Assembly: GCF_003854275.1 (NCBI RefSeq)
Contig: NZ_QTQP01000060.1
Coordinates: forward strand, 1-39,902
Length of the DNA: 39,902 nucleotides
Direction of reading: 5' to 3'
From: Burkholderia sp. Bp8963
GTDB taxonomy: Bacteria; Pseudomonadota; Gammaproteobacteria; Burkholderiales; Burkholderiaceae
Positions 34,501 through 39,902 of this stretch are shown here, piece after piece; position 1 is the stretch's first letter; every line of letters begins with the position of its first letter. The position numbers and the translations under genes were made by a program. The notes under the pieces are model-generated. The model was not told where the DNA came from and did no database searches. It worked only from the letters and a program-made list of their open reading frames with translations.

Positions 34501-34688
34501 TGCATTTCCTGCGCAGTGGCGCCGGGCCATGCCGTGATGACCGTCATCGACTTGACGGTAAAGGGCGGATCTTCCGCGCGTCCAAGTTTGAAGAAGGCGA
34601 CAATTCCCGCAACGGAAATCAGGATGATCAGAAAGAGGGTGACAGAGCGCTCGCGAACGGCGAGGGCCGAGAGGTTGAAGCCGTTCAT
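31590..34688 (-). CDS. RND efflux transporter, inner-membrane pump (HAE1/TriC-like)
   Basis: A 1032-residue RND permease with the expected two-fold layout: an N-terminal TM helix (SVTLFLIILISVAGIV), a large periplasmic loop, TM helices 2-6 from about 337, a second loop and the C-terminal helices. D403 and D404 in LGLLVDDAIIAIE are the proton-relay aspartates of TM4. It resembles the TriC/MdtB-like branch that often works with a NodT-type channel. Its ATG overlaps the adaptor's stop by 4 nt. It would drive proton-coupled export of hydrophobic compounds. Substrate specificity is not readable. Confidence 0.93.
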   Translation of the reverse strand: MNGFNLSALAVRERSVTLFLIILISVAGIVAFFKLGRAEDPPFTVKSMTVITAWPGATAQEMQDQVAEPLEKRMQELRWYDRTETYTRPGLAFTTVTFLDSTPPAEVPEQFYQARKKLSDEAANLPPGVIGPLVNDEYSDVTFALFALKAKGQPERFLVRDAEDLRQRFLHVPGVKKINIVGEQAERIYISFSHDRLATLGVTPQDIFAALNSQNVLTPAGSIDTAGAQVFIRVEGAFDKLQKIRNTPIVVQGRTLKLSDVATVERGYEDPATFEIRSNGEPALLLGVVMRDGWNGLNLGQALDKEVASINTGLPLGMSLTKVTDQAVNIHSAIDEFMVKFFVALLVVMVVSFASMGWRVGIVVSAAVPLTLAGVFVVMAATGKNFDRITLGSLILALGLLVDDAIIAIEMMVVKMEEGYSRVQASAYAWSHTAAPMLSGTLVTVVGFMPNGFARSTAGEYTSNMFWIVGIALITSWIVAVVFTPYLGVKLLPDIPKIEGGHEAIYNTPNYQRFRQFLVRVVQRKWMVAGIVIGSFVVAVMGMSVVKKQFFPTSDRPEVLVEVQMPYGTSIEQTSASTKKVEAWLAKQPEAKIVTSYIGQGAPRFYLAMSPELPDPSFAKIVIRTNDEKQREALKFRLRKAIAEGLVPGAQVRVTQLVFGPYSPYPVAFRVMGPDPQKLRAIAAQVEGVMRASPKMRTVNTDWGPIVPTLHFTLDQDRLGAVGLTSSAVAQQLQFLLTGIPVTHVREDIRSVEVVARSAGDVRLDPERINGFTLVGAAGQRVPLSQVGKVDIRMEDPILRRRDRTPTITVRGDIAEGLQPPDVSTAMLAKLQPVIAQLPDGYRIEEAGAIEEAGKATKALVPLFPIMIALTLLIIIFQTRSISATMMVFATSPLGLIGVVPTLLLFNQPFGINALVGLIALSGILMRNTLILIGQIEQNTREGMTPYHAVVEATIQRSRPVILTALAAMLAFIPLTHSVFWGTLAYTLIGGTFAGTIMTLVFLPAMYAIWFKIRPDAGKALAPHEESVSTVA

Positions 34689-35806
34689 TGCGCGTCTCCT
34701 TCGCGCGTGACCGAAGCCGTCGCCATAGCGTCATCAGCAACGCGCACCTTTTCGCCATCGTGAATCAGCTGGGCACCAAGCGCGACCACCCGCTCGCCTT
34801 CGTGGAGATCGCCGGTGACCGTCGCCGTCTCGTTGCCCAGTGCCGCGACGTGAACCTTATGCCAGGACGCATGCGCGGGCGATCCTTCAATCGTCCAGAC
34901 GCCCGTGCCGGTTCCCGGATCAAACAACGCGCCCGCCGGAACTTCCAGCGCGACAGCCCGCTGCCCGCCGTCGCCTGGGAGGTTGACAGTCACGGTGGCG
35001 CCCAGCGGAGCGTCGGAAAGCGCGCCGCCAAGGACATACCGCGCCTCGTAAGTGCGTGTCAGGCGATCGGCGGAGTCCGATAGCTGCCGCAAGGTGGCGG
35101 GAACGTTTTTGCTGCTGGCGCCGTAGAGCGTCGCCTGCGCAACCGAACCCGGATCGGGACGAAGTGTTTCGGGAAGCTGAACAACGGCTTCGCGCGGCCC
35201 TGCGTGCGCAAGACGCACGACAATCTGGCCTGCGCCGACGACCTGGCCTGGCTCAGCCAGGGTTTCGACAACCACGCCATCCGCATCCGCCACGAGCACG
35301 GCGTAGCCGGATGCGTTGTTCGCGAGTTCGGCCTGCGCCTTTGCCGCAACAAGCTGGGACCTCGCCGAATCGGCGGCCGCCTTGAGCTGCTCATACGTCG
35401 ATGCCGACACTGCACCTGCCGCCACGAGATCGCGGTACCGGGCCTCATCGTCGGCCGTCTGCGTGGCTCGAGCCTGCGCGGCGTCGACCAGCTGTTGTTG
35501 CGAGCGCGCCTGCAACCCCAGATCGATCGGGTCGATGCGCATCAAAGGCTGACCGCGCTTGACCGTTTGCCCCGCGTCAACCAGACGCTCGATGATTTTC
35601 CCCTGAACACGGAATCCGAGATCGCTTTGAACGCGGGCGCCAACCACACCCGTGAACGCGCGACTCGCGCCCGGGGCACTATGGACAACGCTCGTACGTA
35701 CAAGCGCGGTCTCGGTACGCGGATCGGGGGCGTGCCTGTCGCCGCATCCCGCGAGGGCGAGCGACGCCAGGCTCAATGTGTAGAGGAAGTAACGGTGCCG
35801 GAACAT
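34685..35806 (-). CDS. RND efflux periplasmic adaptor (MFP) lipoprotein
   Basis: A 373-residue membrane-fusion protein with a lipoprotein signal: lipobox LAGC, with lipidation at C21. The barrel-sandwich motif SDLGFRVQGKIIERLVDAGQ and its partner DGVVVETLAEPGQVV flank an alpha-helical hairpin (about 95-155, rich in A, Q and R). It bridges the RND pump and outer-membrane channel. AAGGAG is 7 nt before ATG 35806. It is transcribed with the pump gene, with a separate regulator gene upstream. Confidence 0.92.
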   Translation of the reverse strand: MFRHRYFLYTLSLASLALAGCGDRHAPDPRTETALVRTSVVHSAPGASRAFTGVVGARVQSDLGFRVQGKIIERLVDAGQTVKRGQPLMRIDPIDLGLQARSQQQLVDAAQARATQTADDEARYRDLVAAGAVSASTYEQLKAAADSARSQLVAAKAQAELANNASGYAVLVADADGVVVETLAEPGQVVGAGQIVVRLAHAGPREAVVQLPETLRPDPGSVAQATLYGASSKNVPATLRQLSDSADRLTRTYEARYVLGGALSDAPLGATVTVNLPGDGGQRAVALEVPAGALFDPGTGTGVWTIEGSPAHASWHKVHVAALGNETATVTGDLHEGERVVALGAQLIHDGEKVRVADDAMATASVTREGDAQ

Positions 35807-35838
35807 GAGGTCGCTCCTTGCGACGGGTAGGAGGCCTC

Positions 35839-35867
35839 ATTCTGATGCTAGTGACCAAATCAGTCAA
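35839..35867 (-). promoter_or_regulatory. Promoter and operator-like site of the efflux operon
   Basis: On the minus strand TTGACT (35862-35867) and CAGAAT (35839-35844) are 17 nt apart. TGAC-N7-GTCA (35852-35866) lies over the -35 and spacer. The half-sites GTCA and GGTCACT recur at the outer-membrane-factor promoter (36531-36564), so the same TetR protein probably controls both. Confidence 0.5.
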
Positions 35868-35884
35868 CAGTCACAACAGAAAAT

Positions 35885-36502
35885 TTATGGGGCCAAGCTT
35901 CTGAGCACCAGGCTTGCGAGCTGGGCCGTCGCTTCGTCAGCCGCGTCGAGGTTGTGTTGAAGGAGCAGCGGACTGAAATACGGCTTCATGACGAGGAAGA
36001 TGGCGTTCACGGTCTCGTCCAGGGGCGTCTTGCGCTCGAATTCCCCGGTTTCGCGCCCGAGAACCACGATATCGGACAGCAGTTTGCGGATCTGCGCCTC
36101 GTAGCCCGCTACTGACGGCCACGGCGAGCCAGCTGCAACGGCGGCAATATCGTAGAGCTTGCGATCCTGGAAGAAGAGCGCGCTCCCGGAGGCGAGTAAG
36201 CCCTTGAACATACGGCGGAATTTCTCGGTTGCGCTATGGGCGTCATTTACCGTTTCGTTCACAGCCTCGATGATGGCGGCCAGGCGGTTCGCACAGATCA
36301 CCTCACCTATGGCCTGCTTTGAGTCAAAAAATTTGTAGATGTAGGCCTTCGAAAAACCGATCTCCTTTGCAAGGTCGGAGACGGTCGTCTTTTCGTAGCC
36401 GTACCGCGTGAAATATTCGGTCGCTGCATCGACGATCTGGGCGCGAACCTCATGGTCCGAGGGACCACGGGACGGCTGGGCGGATGGAATGGGCTTGTTC
36501 AT
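35885..36502 (-). CDS. TetR-family regulator of the efflux genes
   Basis: A 205-residue TetR protein with an N-terminal HTH: TTVSDLAKEIGFSKAYIYKFF (about 40-59), then DSKQAIGEV. The C-terminal ligand domain is of the TetR_C type seen in regulators beside RND operons. Its gene sits between the MFP-RND operon (same strand) and the divergent outer-membrane-factor gene. Conserved GTGAC/GTCAC half-sites in both neighbouring promoters point to local repression of the whole efflux system. It is unlike the TetR protein at 369-953 and is unlikely to share its operator. Confidence 0.88.
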   Translation of the reverse strand: MNKPIPSAQPSRGPSDHEVRAQIVDAATEYFTRYGYEKTTVSDLAKEIGFSKAYIYKFFDSKQAIGEVICANRLAAIIEAVNETVNDAHSATEKFRRMFKGLLASGSALFFQDRKLYDIAAVAAGSPWPSVAGYEAQIRKLLSDIVVLGRETGEFERKTPLDETVNAIFLVMKPYFSPLLLQHNLDAADEATAQLASLVLRSLAP

Positions 36503-36530
36503 GGTTCAAGCTTAACTTCTCAGAGAGCGG

Positions 36531-36564
36531 TTGACAACCAGTGACCATATTGTATATTAGTCAC
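36531..36564 (+). promoter_or_regulatory. OMF promoter with GTGAC/GTCAC operator
   Basis: TTGACA (36531-36536) and TATATT (36553-36558) are 16 nt apart, a strong sigma-70 promoter. GTGAC (36541-36545) and GTCAC (36560-36564) flank the -10 with a 14-nt spacer. The site lies in the gap shared with the divergent TetR gene, so it can control both. Confidence 0.65.
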
Positions 36565-36589
36565 CATCTTATCTCTCGTCGAGACCACC

Positions 36590-38092
36590 ATGCTTTCGCA
36601 TCGACCACTTCTTCTCCTGCTGAGTGCCGCTGTTCTTTCGGCGTGCACGGTGGGCCCTGACTACCGGCAGCCGTCTGCCCCCCTTCCGCAAAGCTACATG
36701 ACACGGCCGGTGGCGGGGACAGGAGCAGTGGTCTCCCCAGCGAATCTGTCGGTCTGGTGGGAAGGATTCAACGACCCCCTCCTGACCCGTTATGTTTCTC
36801 TCGCGCTCGCCCAGAACCTGGACCTCGCCCAGGCCGTCGCGCGAATCGACCAGGCTCGGGCGCGCCTCGGTACCGCTGACGCGGCGTTGCTGCCTTCGGC
36901 CACTGTTTCGGGTTCGGCGACCAGAGCCTACCAGTCGGTCGATACGCCGGTCGGCCAGATACTCAACGCGCAGCCCGGTTTCAAGCGTTGGGGCAGTGAG
37001 TATGAAGTCAACCTGGAAGCAGGTTGGGAGATCGACATTTTCGGCGGACTACGCAGGCAGCGCGAAGCTGCGCTCGCAGACTATTCGGCTACCCAGGCGG
37101 CAGCGGTTGCCACCCGACTTGCCGTTGCAGCACAGACAGCGGATATCTACGTCACGATACGAGGGCTTCAGACGCGTCTGGATATTGCAAACCAGCAGGT
37201 GAAAACGCAGGAACAACTGCTCGCCGACGTGAAGCTCCTTTACTCGAAGGGCGCTGCTGCCGACTATCAGGTCGAGCAGGCGCAAGGGACGCTCGACCAG
37301 GTTCAGGCAACGGTGCCAGTGCTCAATGCGGGCCTGGATGCGGCATTGAACTCCCTTGACGTCATGCTGGGCTCCCCTCCGGGTACGCACCGGACAGAGC
37401 TTGCAGACGCGCGTTCAATCCCCGCTGCGCCTTCCATTTCGGACATGGGAACACCTGCAGATCTGCTGCAACGGCGCCCCGATCTGATCGCCGCAGAACG
37501 TCATCTTGCAGCATCCAACGCCCGCATCGGCGCGGCAATCAGCGAGTACTACCCGACCGTGTCGCTGAACGCATTCCTGGGCAGCGCGACCGCGGCGGCG
37601 ACCGGCACAATGTTTACCGGCGGCGCCAGCCAGATGGCAGGCCTCGTCGGGTTGCGCTGGCGCCTGTTTGACTTCGGGCGTATCAATGCCGACGTCAACG
37701 AGGCGAAAGGCGTGGACGCGGAAGCGCTTGCGGCGTATCGCCAGACGGCACTTCGCGCCACCGAGGATGTCGAGAATTCGCTGTCGTCGCTCGTGAACCG
37801 GGAAGCTCAGGCCGCCACCCTGTCGCACGCAGAAGCATCACTGTCGAAGGCAAGGGATTCCTCGATGGCGGCGTATCGCGGCGGCGCCGCGAGTTTTATC
37901 GATGTGCTGCACGCCGATGAAACGCTGCTGCAGGCTTCGGACGCGAGAGCGCAGGCGCAGACGGAATCCGCGCGCGCAGCGATTGCGGCGTTCAAGGCAC
38001 TCGGTGGCGGCTGGAATCCGGAAACGCTTCAAACGCAGAAGCCCTCAACCGCACATTCAGGCGCACAAATTGCAGCGGCGAGCGCCCCATGA
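36590..38092 (+). CDS. NodT-family outer-membrane efflux lipoprotein
   Basis: A 500-residue TolC/OprM-like channel. The signal peptide ends in lipobox LSAC (C19), followed by TVGPDYRQP, the hallmark of the NodT group. Two OEP repeats follow, with WWEGFNDPLL near 50-60, long coiled helices, and the repeat TPADLLQRRPDLIAAERHL near 288. It forms the outer-membrane duct for the MFP-RND complex. Unusually for this arrangement, it is transcribed divergently from the adaptor and pump, past the regulator gene. Its start at ATG 36590 is supported by the lipoprotein signal; the SD is poor. Confidence 0.92.
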   Translation: MLSHRPLLLLLSAAVLSACTVGPDYRQPSAPLPQSYMTRPVAGTGAVVSPANLSVWWEGFNDPLLTRYVSLALAQNLDLAQAVARIDQARARLGTADAALLPSATVSGSATRAYQSVDTPVGQILNAQPGFKRWGSEYEVNLEAGWEIDIFGGLRRQREAALADYSATQAAAVATRLAVAAQTADIYVTIRGLQTRLDIANQQVKTQEQLLADVKLLYSKGAAADYQVEQAQGTLDQVQATVPVLNAGLDAALNSLDVMLGSPPGTHRTELADARSIPAAPSISDMGTPADLLQRRPDLIAAERHLAASNARIGAAISEYYPTVSLNAFLGSATAAATGTMFTGGASQMAGLVGLRWRLFDFGRINADVNEAKGVDAEALAAYRQTALRATEDVENSLSSLVNREAQAATLSHAEASLSKARDSSMAAYRGGAASFIDVLHADETLLQASDARAQAQTESARAAIAAFKALGGGWNPETLQTQKPSTAHSGAQIAAASAP

Positions 38093-38249
38093 GTCGTACC
38101 GGAGCGCGGGCTGTCTACTGATTAATGATGGGCGGTGTATCGGACCCGCCGCTCCAGCAAGCAATACGGGTCCGCGCGAACGGTTGCACCGATACGAGGC
38201 GCACAATCTGGGACAGGCAAGCGCGATCCTGCACCATTTCGGCCGTCCA

Positions 38250-38540
38250 TCCGGCCGTATTTCAGGATTGCCGACCCAGAGCAAGACATCCGGCGCCTCC
38301 GGTTCGGCCGTGCCGAACGCTTCGCCGCGGTCCAATCCCAGCAAGCGGACTACTGTATCATCCGCAGCCGCCTCCACAGTCAGCGGCTAGCGGCAGATCA
38401 ACGCGCGGTGCGCCGTGAAACACGCGGAACGGGTCCGGCTGAGTTGCCCAGTTGAGGCGCCGCGGGCCAGGCGCGTAGAAGTTGATGCGGTGCTTGCTGC
38501 GCTCGTGATATTCAAGCAGCGCGTGCCTTGACCTGTCCAT
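38250..38540 (-). pseudogene. Decayed SagB/ThcOx-type nitroreductase gene
   Basis: From ATG 38540 one frame reads LLEYHERSKHRINFYAPGP, then WATQPDPFRVFHGAPRVDLPLAAD, which is the typical N-terminus of SagB-type dehydrogenases. It then stops after a few residues. In the adjacent frame the sequence continues with VVRLLGLDRGEAFGTAEPE and PDVLLWVGN, which matches a later part of the same family. The large central FMN domain is missing and the frame is shifted, so this is an internally deleted remnant. Its right end is a guess. Confidence 0.6.
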
Positions 38541-38672
38541 GAGGTGTCAAAGACGTGGGGACCTCTATAATCAAAAGGCACCGGAACACTTTCGCCACTC
38601 GACGGGAGGTTGTTCGCCCCGGTGTCGCCGCATTGCCCTACAGCGGGTCAATTTCCTGTACGGAGGTATGCC

Positions 38673-38960
38673 ATGACCACGTACGTCATCCTCAGCCGTC
38701 TGTCTCCTGATGCATTCAAGGATCCCAAAGACTTGAAACAACTCGCCGCCACCGTGGCCGAGAAAATCAAGGCTGAATGCCCAGCTGTCACCTGGAAAGA
38801 CAGCTATCTGACGCTCGGGCGCTTCGATGTGCTGGACGTCGTCGAGTCTGACGATCTGAAACAGCTCGAGCGCGCGGCGCTGATCATCCGCGCGTACGGA
38901 CACGCCACGACCGAGACCTTGCAAGCCACGCCGCGGAAAGAGTTCATCGCGACGCTGTAA
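38673..38960 (+). CDS. GYD-domain protein
   Basis: A 95-residue protein of the GYD family (dimeric alpha/beta-barrel fold). It begins TTYVILSRLSPDAFKDPKDLKQ and contains TLGRFDVLDVVESDD where the family has a G-x-Y/F-D motif. It ends with the strand TTETLQATPRKEFIATL. GGAGG lies 6 nt before ATG 38673. The family function is unknown; members are soluble and often encoded alone. It is unrelated to the EthD-like protein at 8852-9199 except for the shared fold class. Confidence 0.85.
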   Translation: MTTYVILSRLSPDAFKDPKDLKQLAATVAEKIKAECPAVTWKDSYLTLGRFDVLDVVESDDLKQLERAALIIRAYGHATTETLQATPRKEFIATL

Positions 38961-39044
38961 CCGGTCGCGCCGGTGATGGACGGGCTCCTCGCACATGGCG
39001 GATGCGGCTTGCCTACATTCCGAATCACGCCACATCGAATGCGC

Positions 39045-39392
39045 CTAGCACGTGACGTGCAGGATCGCATTCGTCCGCTCGGCATGTTCCTTTAGTCTGG
39101 CGATGGCTTCTTGGGTGGGGAGGATCACGAGTTCCACGTGCCGACGCTCGGCCTCGTGCTTGACCTCGTCCATCACCGGCAACGCTCCAGTGCCGGTGCC
39201 AATCACCAGGCACCGACAATTCCAGGGAATGGCCTCGGCCGTAGATAGCGGTGTGTGTCCGAAGACCTCGCGGAATGGCTTGGATGGTTTCTTTTTGCGT
39301 TTGCGAACCTGTCCGCGGTCGATCACCACGTCATGCTCGTATGTGACGCCATTGATTCGGATGGAGCCAAAGGAAAACGCTTCGAAGTCCAT
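39045..39392 (-). CDS. Mth938/DUF498-domain protein
   Basis: A 115-residue protein with the whole Mth938 pattern: SIRINGVTYEHDVVID, VRKRKKKPSKPFREVFGHTPLS, CLVIGTGTGALPVMDEV, LVILPTQEAIARL and the end NAILHVTC. The fold is a small alpha/beta domain found alone or in NDUFAF3-like proteins. The role in free-standing bacterial members is unknown. I start at ATG 39392, with GAGGAG 6 nt upstream; an ATG two codons earlier touches that SD. It is convergent with the GYD gene. Confidence 0.88.
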   Translation of the reverse strand: MDFEAFSFGSIRINGVTYEHDVVIDRGQVRKRKKKPSKPFREVFGHTPLSTAEAIPWNCRCLVIGTGTGALPVMDEVKHEAERRHVELVILPTQEAIARLKEHAERTNAILHVTC

Positions 39393-39502
39393 ACCCATCT
39401 CCTCGGCTTTGTGTGGGTTACCACACGCTACGCCAAGGCCCGAAAGAACGCTCGTCCAACAAAACAATTATAGGTTCGGCGACGCTGCCGGCCGCACGGC
39501 AG

Positions 39503-39661
39503 ATGCCGATAAACGCGCTCGGCAACGCGGCACGTGAGGCACTGCGCCTCGCCGATGTGCTCGGCGAGATGCTGGCGGGCGCTCGCGCAGTCCTGGTGGA
39601 GGGCGACCGGAAGCTGATTGCGGAGACCCGCAGCCGAACGACGGAAGTCATTCTGTCTTAA
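39503..39661 (+). pseudogene. C-terminal fragment of a Na/Pi symporter-like protein
   Basis: The frame reads NALGNAAREALRLADVLGEML, then REALL-like RAVLVEGDRKLIAETRSR. It looks like the start of the PhoU-like cytoplasmic helical tail of NptA/YjbB-type Na/Pi cotransporters (xxALxNAxRExLRMADxVExML). The membrane part and the rest of the tail are missing. It is a remnant beside the transposase fragment. Confidence 0.5.
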
Positions 39662-39782
39662 GCCTTGCGGTTATATAGAACGGGAGAGTTATGCGATCTT
39701 CGCAGTGCGGCGGGCACCGGTTTGCTTCACTTCACTGCTGCGAAGGCGTCCCGGATCTGCTGCGACCGCTTGACCCATGTCG

Positions 39783-39902
39783 TTATACAGAAGTGTCGGC
39801 GTCACCGTCATCGCGTAATAAGCGCATGGTTTCCGCGGCGATATGAACTTTCGTAAGTCCCTTCCAGATGGTCTCCGCGCCGGGTTCGCCGTCGCTCTTG
39901 CG
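39783..39902 (-). mobile_element. C-terminal end of a probable IS4-family transposase
   Basis: Entering from the right edge, the minus strand encodes RKSDGEPGAETIWKGLTKVH, then IAAETMRLLRD, and stops at 39785. The GxPGxxTxWxGLxxLH pattern near the C-terminus is characteristic of IS4/IS50-type transposases. The rest of the element lies beyond the window, so intactness cannot be judged. Confidence 0.55.

Noticed and set aside
33393..34763. 456-codon ORF antisense to the RND pump
   Set aside because: Rich in H, D, E and R, as expected from reverse reading of a GC-rich membrane-protein gene; no motif.
189..39789. 14-base exact inverted match between 189-202 (TGTATAACGACATG) and 39776-39789, as possible ends of one composite transposon
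   Set aside because: A few 14-base matches are expected by chance in 40 kb, and the flanking bases do not continue the match. Only an ISfinder comparison could revive it.

Overview
The window looks like a beta-proteobacterial replicon of the Burkholderia/Paraburkholderia/Cupriavidus type. The evidence is a Burkholderiales-style general porin, a BktB-like thiolase, a NodT-type RND efflux system, and fragments of IS66, pRiA4b ORF-3 and probable IS4 elements. Assignment is by recognition of protein families only. Positions 1 to about 30,000 use visibly more AT-rich codons than the GC-rich efflux region after about 30,700, so the first 30 kb reads as an acquired catabolic island. No RNA gene or CRISPR array was seen.

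Catabolic island (369-29927). Five transcription units are apparent. Unit A (minus, 6244 to 369): FAD-dependent dehydrogenase, DUF35 OB-fold protein, SCP-x/Ltp-type thiolase-like protein, BktB-like thiolase, 3-hydroxyacyl-CoA dehydrogenase, TetR regulator, terminator. Unit B (plus): porin. Unit C (plus, 8028-11524): crotonase, EthD-like protein, SDR, acyl-CoA ligase. Unit D (minus, 24573 to 12095): ACAD10/11-like acyl-CoA dehydrogenase, APH-type kinase, a two-subunit acyl-CoA dehydrogenase, a PaaG-like isomerase, then (after a 204-nt gap) a 30-codon leader ORF, MFS transporter, SDR, old-yellow-enzyme/dienoyl-CoA reductase, two more SDRs and a CMD/AhpD-like protein. Unit E (plus, 24840-29927): a second CMD/AhpD-like protein, an alkenal/enone reductase, a FadB-type bifunctional enzyme and a FadA-type thiolase.

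A 14-bp inverted repeat, CGACC-N4-GGTCG, occurs at the start of units A, C, D and E. In three of them it sits inside the -35/-10 spacer, and D and E form a mirrored divergent pair. This makes the island a single regulon. A different, near-perfect 26-bp palindrome overlaps the -10 of the tetR promoter.

Read together, the genes suggest import (porin, MFS), CoA activation, acyl-CoA dehydrogenation, isomerisation and hydration. Ketone-directed FAD and FMN redox steps, retro-aldol or thiolytic side-chain removal, and phosphorylation-driven dehydration of a hydroxyacyl-CoA would follow, ending in beta-oxidation. No oxygenase is present, so any ring opening encoded here would be hydrolytic or retro-Claisen. 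The substrate cannot be read from the sequence; an alicyclic, terpenoid or steroid-like acid is an inference.

Downstream (29928-39902). A 750-bp non-coding scar holds a 14-bp perfect inverted repeat and the 5' stub of a secreted-protein gene. After it come a GST-like gene, an RND efflux operon (MFP plus pump) with its own TetR regulator and a divergent outer-membrane factor, a decayed SagB-type nitroreductase, a GYD-domain protein, a Mth938/DUF498 protein, and fragments of a Na/Pi symporter and an IS4-type transposase at the right edge.
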